Assembly: GCA_021613335.1 (NCBI GenBank)
Contig: JAJTWR010000299.1
Coordinates: forward strand, 386,001-450,000
Source of the DNA: Whitmania pigra
Taxonomy: Eukaryota > Annelida > Clitellata > Hirudinida > Haemopidae
Direction of reading: 5' to 3'
Length of the DNA: 64,000 nt
Below the pieces are notes generated by a model that made no database searches, was not told the origin of the DNA, and was given only the letters and a program-made list of their open reading frames with translations. The position numbers and the translations under genes were made by a program. Every line of letters starts with the position of its first letter. Positions within the stretch are counted from its first letter, which is position 1. Below, piece after piece: positions 13,927 through 26,096 of the stretch.

Positions 13927-14150
13927 GGTAGTGGTAGCAGCAGCAGTAATAACATGCTTAATAGCAATACTTTCTGATAATATGCAATAAACTCATCTGA
14001 TCGGACAAGTTTCGATGACATTATCATATTATCATGATGATATTTTGATGATATTATCAGAGCATCTTCAAGGAGCCTGGGTCATTCTCAAGGTCTCTGC
14101 TGTCAAAACTGAGGGAAGATTGTAGAAGGCGGGTGCTTCAGAATCCCTGA
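11324..14150 (+). CDS. GRTP1: Growth hormone-regulated TBC protein 1 (Rab GTPase-activating protein), complete
   Basis: Ten exons: 11324-11343, 11519-11673, 11768-11814, 11902-12013, 12088-12221, 12413-12509, 12643-12710, 12996-13097, 13377-13562, 14061-14150 (stop TGA). All phases agree and the product is 336 residues; I recall the vertebrate protein having about the same length. The N-terminus has the family pattern DSYGFTLPDDYDFKTYEEF followed by KRFIRKGIPPEHR. The TBC domain shows the arginine-finger motif IKNDIHRTFP (R115) and the glutamine-finger motif YCQG (Q156), then GMNFITG, FWLIDTLL, ILPDYYTPDMIG, WLICLFVDVLP and LRLWDCLFFEG. Both catalytic fingers are present, so Rab-GAP activity is expected (family knowledge); the Rab partner cannot be read from sequence. 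The acceptor of exon 8 is the weakest junction: AG at 12994-12995 was chosen for phase and costs one residue against vertebrate homologues. Intron 9 carries a long (ATT)n array. Confidence 0.95.
13579..13926 (+). repeat. (ATT)n microsatellite with interspersed CAT blocks, GRTP1 intron 9
   Basis: About 350 bp of almost pure ATT repeat. A higher-order block (ttattgttactattattattatcattatcatcatcat) recurs at about 13635, 13735 and 13823, so the array has itself been duplicated internally. It starts 16 bases after the exon 9 donor. Long reading frames through it encode only Leu/Ile/Tyr runs and are not genes. Confidence 0.95.
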
Positions 14151-15902
14151 TCGGATGTTCCAGATTGCAGCTAACTTCATCCGCCACAATCACCATCATA
14201 TATCTCTTCATAATCATCATCACTCTTATAGTCAAGCTTTTCCATATCTTTGTCTATCTACTGTCCTTAATTCTCCTTAAATCTGCAAGGCTATGGACAA
14301 CATGACTATGCATGAGCAAAGTACTCAGTATGCTTTGTTTCTTCTGCAACTATTTGGGCAAATAATGATGTATAATTTTATACTCCTGGGCAATTTCGGA
14401 TCCAATATTTTTGACTAAGTTTCCTGTTTACTTTTAAATAGATTTTCTGATATCCTTATTGAGTGAATTTCAAGTGAACTCATTTTACATTTCAAGAGTT
14501 GTATATCAAGATATATATCAAGTTATATATATATATATATATATATCAGTTTTTATATGGTTATATATTTTTAAAGCCCTTCCTTTATGCGAAGCTACTT
14601 TTGGTGATGTAAGTCTGTAAGTACTGAGGTAATTGTTGTAAGCGAGCGTGTCGTTGCCGATGTATTTATCGGAGAATATTTCAGCATTCTTTGGTTTTCA
14701 ATTCTATTCTTATTTTATGGGAATTCCCAGCAAGATGATCTGGAGTTTTGTTTTGTTTTTGGATGTTTTAATGTCTCGTGCATTATTTTTCAAGCTATTG
14801 TTCGGCTAGTGACCTGTAAGTGATGATTCAATGAAAATTTTTCCATCTGAGAGCATTCCACTTGTTCCAGGGATGTAGTTCAGGTGTGGTGGTGGTTTAT
14901 TGGGTTGCTAAATAATGTTTTGGTTGTCTGTTCTCGTAGATTTTGTCAAGATTTTTGATGTCATCGAGTTATTTTGCCAATTTTTATGATTTTGGAGGTT
15001 CTTTTTTATGCTGTTGTGAGTTACGAATGGAAAGTATTTTGTATTTCCTGGTGAGTTCCTTTCTAGTCGTTCGAGTCCCCATTAATTTGGTGTTTGTTTT
15101 TGGTTTGTACTTGCATCAAACAAAATGAATCCTGAGTTTCATCTCAGTTGCTGGAGCCTTTGGAGACTAAATTATAAATTTTTAATTTTATTTGAAATGC
15201 GTTACTTACCTCGAGAGTTGTAAAGTCAACATAATTGTCAACATAAGCTGTCAATGTTGTCGTATTTACGTACATGGTTCATTCGTTCAATTTCAATGCT
15301 TCCTTCGCAATTCGATACTCGTTCGTGACTTTGTGTCGAGAGGAATGAAGGTGCCGAGAGCATGTTCCATTCAGGGGATCTTATTTTTATTACACTTTGC
15401 ATTTAAGAATAAAATTGAAATTCTCTTACTTAAGTAAATTTAATACAATACTCCTTTTAGACGAGAATTTATTCCTTGTCATGTTTAGTTACTGCTACCC
15501 TGTTTATTAACTTTTAACGATAAACGTTTTGTTGAGATTCATTGATCGAAAAGTGTGTTAGATTATAAATTAATAATTATTCTTGAATTATTTACGTTGA
15601 CCATTCACTATATTACGCTGTTCATTTACGATCTGTTTTTTTAATTATTTCATAATTTTAATGAATTTGTTTTTTCTTAACAGAATTTCTTTTTCTCTTC
15701 TTAAGCTACGTTTTGTGATTTGATTCTTTTGAGGTAATTTGTTTTGAGATATTTTGAGAAAATATGCATTTCTCGACGAAGTTCAAGTTTTTGTTTTATA
15801 ATAAAAAACTTTGCTTCAGCGATTGATGATGTTGCTTACCATTGGCAATTGGAAATGAAAGTTTATCAATTATTATCATTGTTATTGTTATTATTATCAT
15901 CA

Positions 15903-15937
<35 letters not shown>

Positions 15938-16190
15938 GTTATTATTATTATTATTAACAGTCCAATATCAGTTAATAAATTGACACTCAAGATAAAAGTA
16001 TAAACTAAGTCATTGAGAGAGTGAGGTCGACAAGAGAGAGTATGTGAGGACATCGTTTCTGAGGAATACGCATAAAAGACTGTAACTGCCTGAGCATGTC
16101 GACTCTAAGGAGCCTTCGCGTCTGCAATTTTCATCAATCAGCAGCCGGGTCGATACGCTCGTGAGATGAGAGGAGTTTCCAAGCCAAACC
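14151..16190. other. Intergenic region between GRTP1 and the unknown three-exon gene
   Basis: Contains the presumed GRTP1 3' UTR, a short (AT)n run at about 14526-14547, and an (ATT)n array at about 15890-15958. Several short open frames (14943-15128, 15192-15437) show no recognisable domain or splice pattern. A less AT-rich stretch at 16015-16190 just upstream of the next gene may hold its promoter and 5' UTR. Confidence 0.6.
15890..15958. repeat. (ATT)n microsatellite
   Basis: Imperfect ATT repeat of about 70 bp with a few GTT, ATC and CAT units, in intergenic sequence. Confidence 0.9.
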
Positions 16191-17848
16191 ATGCTAGCTA
16201 GCAGGAAGAAAGCTCCAGAAAATGATGGAAATTATCGATTCTGGTACTGCGGATTTACTTCATCAAACCCCGACAAAGCGGTGCAAAAGCTCTTATCGTT
16301 CGCTGAACAAACCTCCGACTTGCGATTGCTTTCCACTTCTGGTCGTTTCAAGAATGACGAAGTTGGATCGAAATTTTCATCCGACAGGAACTTATTGAGC
16401 TCCTGGAGTGACGGACGCTCGGACTTCAAGAAGTGCTTATCAGTCTTGACAAGAACCAGCAAGGAAAAACCCCGCACCCTGACCAGGAGAGGAATCACAG
16501 ATGGAAACCTCAAGCACCAGATGGAGACGAGCGTCATCAAGCTCCACAAAATGTATCCTTTCCAGCACTTCGATGACCCTGCAAAGCACATGGAGGTCTA
16601 TAGGAATCTCATTACTTATCCGCGCCTCAGGAAGACGGAACGCACTGTGAGTGGGTTGAATCAAGTGCTCTTGTCGCGAAAAGATGCCTGCAGTTTGCGC
16701 TTACTAGGCTTTTTTTTAACTCTCAAGTCATGCCTGATCATGTCGCTCTTTCCAAATGTTCTAAATATTTTTTTAAATATTAATATTTATTTATAATTTA
16801 TTTGCATTTATTTAATAACAATATTTATTAACTTAACTTGATTTGTAATTTTAAACCTCAATAATTTCACTAATCGATCGCGCAATGTAATTCTTATGAG
16901 TTTATTTTCTATATTTGCATTATAAATTAGTTTTAAATTCCTGCTTCTTTCAAATGTGTTGGAGACTTTTTTCTTACAATCGATCATTTTAACGCGTAAC
17001 TGCTCGAAGATAATTAGCAACAAGCATTATTAATGACCACGTAATATATCACGGACAATTACGCCTTAACGCCAGTTGTTGGGAAGGCATCACTGAAGGG
17101 ATGATATTGAAATATGCTTCAGATGATGACGGTGTTGATGTCGATGATAAAAAAACTATCAATGATCAAGATATAGATTTTGATAGAACATTTCAACAGC
17201 TAAATCATTCGACAGGACGCCATACAGCTGCCGAAAATATCGAACAGCATTTTCTGCGTCAGTCCGAAACAAGAAAGGTCAGCTACCGTTGCAATTCCAA
17301 AATCTCCATCTGAATTCATGCTACCAAAGATCACTCAGGATTTCTTGACCAAGGCAAAGCCATCTGCCGACTGCCGAAGTAATCCCGAAGTGGATTTTCA
17401 TGGAAAGGAGTCGAGAGGCAAACCGAAAAAGTGCCTGTCACTCCATGTCCATCCAGGTGAGGTGAAATCGAAGGCGAAGACGAAGTCTACCTTGAAACCT
17501 CTGAGGAACTTAGAAAGGTTGGTTTGTTAAAACAAAGATAAAATAAATAACATCTTAATCGTAAGTTGAGAGTAAAGCTTTGCAGATTAATTAATAAGTA
17601 TTTAAGAATAACATCAGGATCCAAGCCGTGATAAGCATGTTTTTTCATCAATTGTTAAAGAACTGTAAATTGAAATATTCGACTAGAGCGTTGTTATTCA
17701 CTTATTAATCACGAATTAAGTCCTGTTCATAATTCCTTCAATCATCATTCTTTTCAATTTTTCAAGGCACGAGAAAATGAAAAAATCAGAAGAACGTCGT
17801 ACTCGTATCGATACATTTCTCGTCATCAGAGCTCTAAACAGCCAATGA
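16191..17848 (+). CDS. Unidentified three-exon gene, 279-residue basic protein
   Basis: Proposed exons: 16191-16646 (strong donor GTGAGT), 17216-17517, 17767-17848 (stop TGA). Phases agree at both junctions. An in-frame TGA upstream of the ATG makes 16191 the likely start. The first exon is dense, non-repetitive and less AT-rich than its surroundings. It is basic and Ser-rich and ends in a compact segment with HKMYPFQHFDDPAKHMEVY and YRNLITYPRLRK. The second exon is Lys/Ser/Pro-rich; the third is charged (HEKMKKSEERRTRIDTF). No signal peptide, membrane segment or zinc finger is visible, and I recognise no family. The acceptor at 17214-17215 was chosen for phase; an alternative open frame at 17101-17275 (acidic) could be a different exon or UTR. 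Gene reality is more certain than this exact model. Confidence 0.5.
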
Positions 17849-20045
17849 TGGAGGCGTCTCCGAGGATGAAATGAATGTTGACAAATGACGAAAATTCATG
17901 GGGTTGTTTTGAAACATATTCGTCAAACAAATGGAAGCACAAAACTCATCTTCAAAAAGAATCGGAGAATCTCGGAAAGAGAGAATTATTCTGACTGAAG
18001 TGACAAAACATCCTTGAGTCTTCAAGTGGCACAGGTGAGACATCTTACCACTGAAAGGTCCAAAGATCGGATGACGGAAAGAAAAACTGCTTAACGGAGA
18101 AGTGGAAGCCTCTCAAGTCAAACTTCTGGAATGCTTTCTACTTCCATTCATCAGATATTGAAGAGTGGAGATGAATTTCTAATCGGAGGTTTGGGGCCAA
18201 TCGAAACTAAAAGCCATCTTTGGAGCTTTTGAATCCAACGATTCAGAGTTGAATAAAGAAACATTTAACCTGACATTAGTTGGTAATTTGGTGATAATTA
18301 ACAATTTAACAACAAGAAGACGCTTGTAATGACAGTCAAATGTTATAACTCAATCGTCATTGCTAATTCACGATTTCCTTACATTTTTTCGTGTTTCTTG
18401 CCAGGAAGAAGCCGTATTGCACAGGTCGTTCATAAAATATTCAGCAGCATATTTTTTTGATCATTTTTTACTTTTCATGAACAGATTTTTAATACGTTTT
18501 TGTGTGGTAATTATTTTACATAATGCTTCTTTATATTGAATTGTAGCTGTAATTGTAATAACAAAATATTATTACTTGTTGATTTCATTACGAATATATT
18601 ACGGCCTAAAGCAGAACAGAAGATTACCTGGATATTTAGAGTCATCGTTCGGATAAGTTGAGATTTTTTCCCTGAGATTGGGACAGTGACGTCACTATGA
18701 GGGTGCAAACCGCACCTGGGTGACACCAAAATCTTAACATTCTTATTTTATGATGTATACTCTTTTTTTTTTTTGCTTGACAGCTCAACTTCTTGGGCAA
18801 AAACAGATTAGCATCCATTTTTTTCGCTTGGGCCACCAACAACCATCGTATGGTATAATTTAGGGTTAAACTTAAGGGGTGACTCCATAAGTTTCCTGCA
18901 ACGGGTGACATCAACCCCGGTGCCGCTACTGGGTAGGAAAAAATACAAAAAGTCGCCATAATTTTTGGGCAGCCTGGAGGGCACTCAACACTTTCAAAAC
19001 CAAACAAGCAGTAATGGATGCGTTCCTCTGATGAAGAGGTTGGATGCTATTGATACCTTTTAGAGTTGTGAACTGGCCTAATCTGGAGAGAAATCAGACA
19101 ATTCAACCAAAAAAGCGTGGCTTAATTTGTAAGCAGGTACTTTGATTCTCAAATCTGGAAATTATGAAATGTGAAGTTCGTCCAGCACCTCTCAGAGTTC
19201 TTTTCAAATCGCGACTCAAAACGTACCCTTTCGAATTAGATTTTCTTTACAATCTCTTATCTTATTTTTGTTTACTCAGACTCACTCTACGTGTGCACTG
19301 AATTTGGTGATATTAATAATAAAGTTACTATGGTCGCTAAAGTGCCCACACATCCCGCTGGGATAATTTTTGCACTAAAAAAAATGGGCTAAAATAATTA
19401 AATGTGAATATAAATGCGTGGAAATCACCAGTAGTGGCCCTGCTGTTTTTTCGTCGACAATGTTTATTTTTGGAAGGTTGTTAAATTAATAAAACATTTA
19501 GAATTTCCTAATTCTAATTTCCTTCATTAGAAAAATAAGCTCCTAGCAACAGTGAAGTTGGTAATAACTAATATTAAATAATAATAACAATAATAATTAA
19601 ACAATAATAATAATAATTAAAATAATAATTAAACCACCAGTAACGATAATAGTTCAGTGTCAGCGAATTCGCGAAGATGAAGTTTTGGTATAATTAATAT
19701 AAGCAACATCTAATACTAACCTCTCCTTTGAATTCAAATTTTATTTGGTGGGAAACACTTTTTATGTCTCAGTTAATTTTCGCAGCCGTCAGATTATTTT
19801 GAGAAATAATTTCGAAAAAAGTTTAAAGAAAGTTTAAATGATTTTAGAATCTATTTCACAAAGAGTTATTTATATTTTTTCACCGCATACCAAAAAGATG
19901 TTAAGTTATCAGATCCAAGTCATGACGACCATGTAAGCAATTAATTGAGAAATAAATTTAAAAAAGTTAAAATCATCAATGTTAAAGAAAAGGCAAATGA
20001 AAGTGAAACATTGGACTTCATTTTGGAGATTCCAGAAAGATATTT
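17849..20045. other. Intergenic region between two convergent genes
   Basis: Holds the 3' ends of the unknown plus-strand gene and the minus-strand endophilin-like gene. I looked on the minus strand for an SH3-coding exon belonging to the endophilin-like gene and saw none. Part of it (about 18640-19010) has a GC-richer composition that may be a dispersed repeat. Otherwise AT-rich, with an (AAT)n patch near 19580-19625. Confidence 0.5.
18640..19010. repeat. Possible dispersed repeat fragment (family not identified)
   Basis: A block with phrases such as gggtgcaaaccgcacctggg, ggtgacacc and ggggtgactcc stands out from the AT-rich background. It is open for 121 codons on the minus strand (19007-18642) without gene-like features. 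The composition and the repeated ggtgac(a/t)c theme suggest a decayed mobile element. This is an impression, not an identification. Confidence 0.3.
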
Positions 20046-23000
20046 TCAGGCGGTTTTCTTGAGAACCTCAGCACAAGCCTGGAAGTACTCGGACTGTGAG
20101 CGGTGGAATGCGTTCATGGTGGCGATGAGATCATCCTACAAGTGACAAGCAGACGACATTATAAACATAACCATTTCTTTACTTGCTGTAATGACAATAA
20201 AATAATAATTATATTAATGATATTATAATGACGGTGATGATAGCTCATTATGTATCAGATATTATGTTAATATTAATTAATTACTATTTTATAAATGGCT
20301 GGAGGACATATGCTGCCTGACAAGGGAGGAGCCAAAACCATGCTCTCCAAAAGATAGTTTGGAACAATATTACTTTTTCAGATGAGAAGAAATTTAACCT
20401 GGATGGACCTGATGGTCATCAGTTCTACTGGAATGACTTCAGATTAGAAAAATAAACATTTTTTAGTCGAAATCATGGAGCAGGATCGGTGATGATTTGG
20501 AGAGGAATTTCCAGTGAAGGATTGATAGAATTAGCCTTTCTGGATGGGATTTCTTCGGTGGATTACATCAAAGTTTTAGGAGATCATCTCCTGCCTTTTA
20601 GAAAATCCTATTGTGGAGGAAATTTTATTTTCCAGCAAGATAATGCCTCGATCTACACTTCCAAGTTGACAAAGATATTTTTCCAGAGCATAAATTTGAA
20701 AGTTATGAGTTGCCCAGCTTGTTCCCCGGACTTAAATCCTATAGAAAATGTCTGGGGAATGTTGTCAAGACTTGTTTACAACAAAGGAAGGCAGTTTCAC
20801 TCCAAATCTGACCTGGAAAACGCCATTAGGAGTGCCTGGAAAGAACTGGATAGAAAATAAGTAAATATTTGGAGGCCCCGAAATCACGTTTTTGGATTTT
20901 TTTAAATTAATGCATGAACAAATTTCGACGAAAATTTAAGATACCATCACAAATATATAATTATATAACATATTAAAAGTTCCACACAGTCAAATGTTTC
21001 TTTAGCGAGTTATCGCGAAAAAATTGGAGTTCTCATGGTTCCGTCCTGGCTATTCGTAATGTTCTTAAAAATGAACCTAAAAGACCTGAACAGTGGCAAG
21101 CCCTTCAAGGAGGGTTTGAGTTGTTCCCAGGTGTTTGTCGAAGTCTGCCTGAGCTGCTTTCAACTCTTCCTCTGTCTGCAATTTCATTAAATTTATTACT
21201 TCAAATGAAACGAAATCGTATAATAATAGTAAATAATAATACAAATATTAAGAATAATAATAACAATAATGATAACAAAAACAAAAACAACAACAACAAT
21301 AACAATAATAATATACTAATAATGAAATAAATAATTATAATTATTGTTAAACCTGTCAATTTGTAACAAATATTTATTTTAAAAAATTTATGAATTAAAC
21401 ATTACATGTTTGACATTACATTATTCACATCACCAATTGATCGATATATTTTAGGCATGATCGCAACATGGCGCGACATAAATTATGATAAAAATGTATT
21501 TTGCTCGCCTTGAGAAGGGTATTGGGATCCTGGTCGAAAATAAATAATAATTTCGTTAAGAATTACAAATAATAACGAATCAGTTTAAATTAATATTAAA
21601 ACTAAATTCATGATAACTGATTATGGATGACAACAATAACTCGTGCCATACCGAGGTTTGAACTCGATACCTACGAACCAAGATTTAAAATAAAACGAGA
21701 AAAGAAAAGTTTTCCAACAGCTTCTTTTCCATGAGCAGTGAGCTTCTTGAGTTTTCCTTTTGCCACATCAAGGTCCAAGCGTTTCGTGTCCAAGGTTTTG
21801 CGCTCTTTCTGTTCGAACAATTTTAAAGAAAATTTCAGAGAAAATGGCAAATAATAAATAAGAAATATTTTAAAATGGCAATTAATAAATAAGAAATATT
21901 TTAGATATTAAAATCGTTGAGTTCCCAGTTCATTGAGTTAAGTTAAGTAAAGATTAAGCTTAACATCAAAATTCAGTTAAGAGGAATAATTCCGATGAGG
22001 ATATATCTTAATGTTAGCATCGAAGTGGCTAAAGAACAATGAGATAGACTTACGATAAATAATAAATTAATAAAATACTAATTAATAAATTAATAATTAA
22101 TAAATTAATAATTAATAAATTAATAATTAATAAATTAACTTTAAAAAAACAATGCCGACCGAGATGGCTTTGATGTCCTTATCCAGAAAGTTGTTCAGAG
22201 GAAGCAGCACCTCCTCAATGACTTTTCCAGTGAAAGTTTTCCAAGCAACTGCAACTTCAATTTCTGCCTCACCACATTTGTTCAGGACCACACCTTGAAG
22301 TCATTTGAGTGCATTCACATGTAAATTCGTGCTCAGTGCAAGTCATTTATCAACTGTTGTAATAATTACATTAATCTACAGTAAAAATGATCAATCCCGA
22401 ACAAATCATTGATAATAACAACGATGATGACGACGACGACTGTAATGATGATAATGAATAGTAATGAATAAAAATTTATTAACAACAAGCAATTCTTATG
22501 ATAAAATATAATTAACAAATCCAAATATGACAGTAATAAATAATAAATAATAAATAATTATATTTTCCACCGAAAGGAGTGGTTGGTCCCAGTCCCACGG
22601 CAGCGTCGAGTAAAGTTTGTGCCAGGGTTTCAACTTCAGACGTGTGGCTGCACTTGTAAGACTGCAGTTTCTCCGTCAGAAAGTCTTCCATTCTGGCAGC
22701 TTTTTTCACAAAATATTAATATTACATATATAACAAATAATTTATAACAAAAAATATTTCAATAATGTATTCATTATATTATTAATAATAAATCTTCACC
22801 CTCACCACCATCACCATCATCATCGTCATCGTCATCGTCTTCGTCATCACCATCATCATCATCATCATTATTATTATTATTAATATTAATATTATTGTTT
22901 ATCATATCATGACATATTATTCATGGGGAGTTAAACTAAAATATTTCGAGGCTTAATAAAATTTGTATGATTATTCAATTTAACAGAAGACATTTTGTAG

Positions 23001-24136
23001 AAATAGATATGTTATGGATTAATAACACTTTCCAATTTAGTGTTCACTGATAACAAAATTATTATAAAATTAAAATAAAATAAATGCGTAAATCTAAGAA
23101 TTCTTAAAAATTAAATAAATGATTTCAATGCAGAAATAACTAAAACATTTTTAAAAAATGAAAATTTTCCCGAATGAATGGAACACGACAAATGATGAAA
23201 TCACTCGAGGAAGCAATTTTATAAAATTCTTAAAAAATATAAAAATAGTAATAATAATAATATTATTAATAATAATTGTAATAATAAGATTAATGCAGAA
23301 AAAAAATGCTTACTCGAAATAGTGCAACGAAAGACAAAAAGATTTTGATTTCAAGTATAAAGCATTAAAAATGATTAAAAATCATTTGTTTGAAACTACT
23401 GAGAAAACCATGCAAAGAAACAAATGCATTAATTTTTAAAATTAAAATCATAAAAGCTGTTTTGTTCATTACATTGGTAGAGGCTGTACTGATGGCACTG
23501 ATAAAATTGTTATTACAATATTATTGACTAATTATAACGACAGTTATTCTTAATAAACTAATTATATTAATACTTAGTTTATATTAATACTTTTAAAATT
23601 ATATTAATACTTTTGATTAATTACAACAACAATTATTCTTAATAAGCTCTTATTATAAAAGAACAAGAATAGCTGTTGTCTTTTCATTCTCTTAATTAGT
23701 ACCACCATCACAATTAATTAAACAATAAATAATTCATCTAAACTCTTTCTAGATTATTTATGAGCCAAATAAAAACCCAGCTTCAAATACTGAAGACATT
23801 TTTATTAATTTTACTCCTTACCTTGATTTGGTTGAAGAACTGCTTCAACATCTTTGATGATTTTCTCACTCCAGTGCTTCAATTTGTCTGCATTGTCTAG
23901 CATCTCCTGAAAGGCTGGTTCAAATTCTGTCTTTTCTGAATGACCTAATTTCTCCTCAGTAAACTGATGCAACAATTTCAAGACTAACATTTTATGATTT
24001 AAACTTAATTGTAAATCGTGCTTGAGTTATGGAAAGATGTAAATAATAATAAAATATCCAAAATTAAAACATTAGTTACCTGCTTTGCTCTGTTGAACAG
24101 AGTTTCAGCACCACTTGCTAGTTTTTTAAAATCCAT
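20046..24136 (-). CDS. Endophilin-B-like BAR-domain protein without SH3 domain
   Basis: Exons: 24136-24080, 23963-23822, 22699-22571, 22293-22160, 21808-21719, 21529-21509, 21175-21086, 20135-20046 (stop TGA). All phases fit and the product is 250 residues. It starts MDFKKLASGAETLFNRAKQ, very like the amphipathic N-terminus of endophilin B (SH3GLB1/2). The BAR pattern follows: FTEEKLGHSEKTEFE, ARMEDFLTEKL, WKTFTGKVIEEVLLPLNNF, ERKTLDTKRLDLDVAK, EEELKAAQADFDKHLGTTQ and LIATMNAFHRSQSEYF. BAR proteins bind and bend membranes as dimers; endophilin B acts at mitochondria and in autophagy (family knowledge). Animal endophilin B usually continues to a C-terminal SH3 domain near residues 300-365. Here the frame closes right after the last BAR helix. 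The seven-codon exon 21529-21509 needs a GC donor and is the least certain; the donor after 21719 (GTTGGA) is weak. Confidence 0.8.
20285..20870 (+). pseudogene. Broken Tc1/mariner-type (DD34E) transposase copy
   Basis: Read on the plus strand, the catalytic half of a Tc1-like transposase is present: FSDEKKFNLDGPDGHQFYW, GAGSVMIWRGIS, FIFQQDNASIYTSKLTK and CSPDLNPIENVWGML. The second Asp (QQD) and the Glu (PIE) are separated by 34 residues, the DD34E spacing of the Tc1 group. An in-frame TAA at about 20453-20455 interrupts it after RLEK. The N-terminal helix-turn-helix DNA-binding region is not recognisable upstream, and I saw no clear terminal inverted repeats. It is an inactive relic inside the last intron of the endophilin-B-like gene, antisense to it. 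Confidence 0.9.
21628..21690 (-). repeat. Possible tRNA-SINE fragment (B-box-like sequence)
   Basis: On the minus strand the stretch around GTATCGAGTTCAAACCTCGG resembles a pol III B box (GGTTCGANNCC with mismatches) of a tRNA-derived SINE. No A box was found at the right distance, so this is at most a fragment. Confidence 0.25.
22075..22140. repeat. Short tandem repeat of a TTAATTAATAAA-like unit
   Basis: Four or so copies of an 18-bp AT-only unit (taataattaataaattaat) in an intron of the endophilin-B-like gene, just before the acceptor side of exon 22293-22160 on the plus-strand map. Confidence 0.8.
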
Positions 24137-25964
24137 TTAGAGATGTTTTCTACAATTTCCGATGCGTAATCAGATTCTTGAATCAAGTTATTCAAACTTG
24201 AACTGAATGCAAAGCCACAATCACCAAGTAAAACAACTAATTTCTAGCCAAACACCAGATTTTAGCAATATCACCTTTTAGCAGATTTTAGATTTTAGCA
24301 GGACACCTGCAGTTAAGCTAGCTATGTTTAGATTACTTTTATGCGGTTGCGATGCATTGAAATGCACTTTGATATTTCATAATTCGAATGATCTTCACCT
24401 TTCATTCGTCTACGACCGCAGATGGCGACATCTAACAGATGTTCGATGAGTAACCATCTAATTCACGGCGCCCTCTGAGCCTGTTACGTAAACAAAAGCT
24501 TCGTGAAAATTTTGGAGATCTCAAAAATAGGAATTAATTTTCCGAATTATGTGTTGGATTTCGGATTTAATGCGCCCCACACGTCTGCTACGTCCCGCTG
24601 TTTTCCCATTCAAAACAAACCCGGCACAAGTCAAACACAGACACCGAAACTGCGATATCAAATATATTTCAAATCAAATCGACGAATACAAAATGATTTT
24701 GCAGAGAAAACAAACCAAAACAATCGAAAATAATCTGCTCAAATGTGGAAACACATAAGCGCAAGGAATGAAGGAAGGGATGAATGGTTAAGGGATTAGG
24801 TAAAAAGTTATCATAAAACGCCATGTACAAAGCTGGAAGGTGGGGAAACGAAGATATAAATGCAGGAAGCAAACAACAACAACAACATTAACAACAACAA
24901 CAACATTGAATGACGACCATCGAAAAAAATCAATGTGATCGGTTGCAGGTGACGAGTGCAGACAAATTTTCAAGATCTAAATCAAGAAAACTTCAGTAAT
25001 TCAATACAACTTGAGATAAAACGAAGTGGTTTTTTTTTGTTTTTTGTTTTTTTTTTCAATTTATTTTTTGTTTACAGAGCTTACAAGAAGATTTACAGGA
25101 GACTTAAATTAAAATCGGGATTACGAGAACCGCACTCAACGTCGCTGAAATGACATCGATACGGTTGCTAAGAACTCGCAACCAATAAGAAGACACGTGA
25201 TGAAGACAAAGAATTAAGTAATGTGAAAGATGGCCGATGTTTTTATTTCTCTTCGCATCTTTGTTTAGTTGATTTTCTCGTATCATTCCCTAGGATGTTG
25301 GCAACAGGCTCTGAAACTTTGAAAAACAAGCACACAAGAGAGTGTGGCGAGCGTCGATCAGACGAGAATCAATAGAAAGAATGGTTATGCACGCAATAAA
25401 ACTTATTGCCTCGACTTGTTATTGCTAAATGTCGGATGTCAATCGAGAAATGACCGTGGGAATAAAGTTTAAGAAAATAGAAGATTATTTACAAACAAGT
25501 TACTCTAAAGAAACCGTTATTGCTTCTCGATACACAATAAAACATCTCGGAATGACTCAAAATGCGCCGGAAAAATAAAAAAAAAATTGTTTAAAATAAA
25601 TCTCACGAGAAAATAATTTACAAACAAAAAAGAAACAACATCGACAAATGGAAAGTAGGGGTGAGTCGAGCGCGCAAAGTTTGAAGAATCTCTATGACCA
25701 CGATCATCACAACCACCACCATCATCATCATCTTCGGATTCGACAATCACGGAATAACGGATAGTGCAAAACGAGTAGTTTATCTGGATATCTTTTCCAA
25801 GGTCCATGAAATTTCCTCTGCTCCACAAACGAAAGACTTTGATGGATGCTTGCCAAGAATCACTTTATCAATTTCATCGTGTGTTTAACGTCTGCCGTGA
25901 TTAAGACTCTTAGCATTTCCCAGTTCACATTCCATTCCTTTCCACCCATGCTTTCATTTCCACC

Positions 25965-26096
25965 CAAACAATTCCACCCAATCATTTCCACCCAATCATT
26001 TCCACTCAAACATTTCCACCCAAACAATTCCACCCAATCATTTCCACCCAATCATTTCTATCCAATCATTTCCACTCAAACATTTCCACTCAATCG
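25965..26096 (+). repeat. 14-bp minisatellite (ATTTCCACCCAATC-type)
   Basis: About nine copies of a unit near catttccacccaat, with the variants catttccactcaaa and caattccacccaat. The variants alternate irregularly, showing local unit shuffling. Confidence 0.9.

Noticed and set aside
13380..13977. Leu/Ile/Tyr homopolymer frames running on from a GRTP1 exon
   Set aside because: The first part is the real GRTP1 exon 13377-13562; beyond the GTGAGT donor the frame is (ATT)n microsatellite.
17101..17313. Acidic plus-strand frame as the second exon of the orphan gene
   Set aside because: No acceptor joins it in phase to the strong donor at 16646, while the overlapping frame from 17216 joins in phase on both sides.
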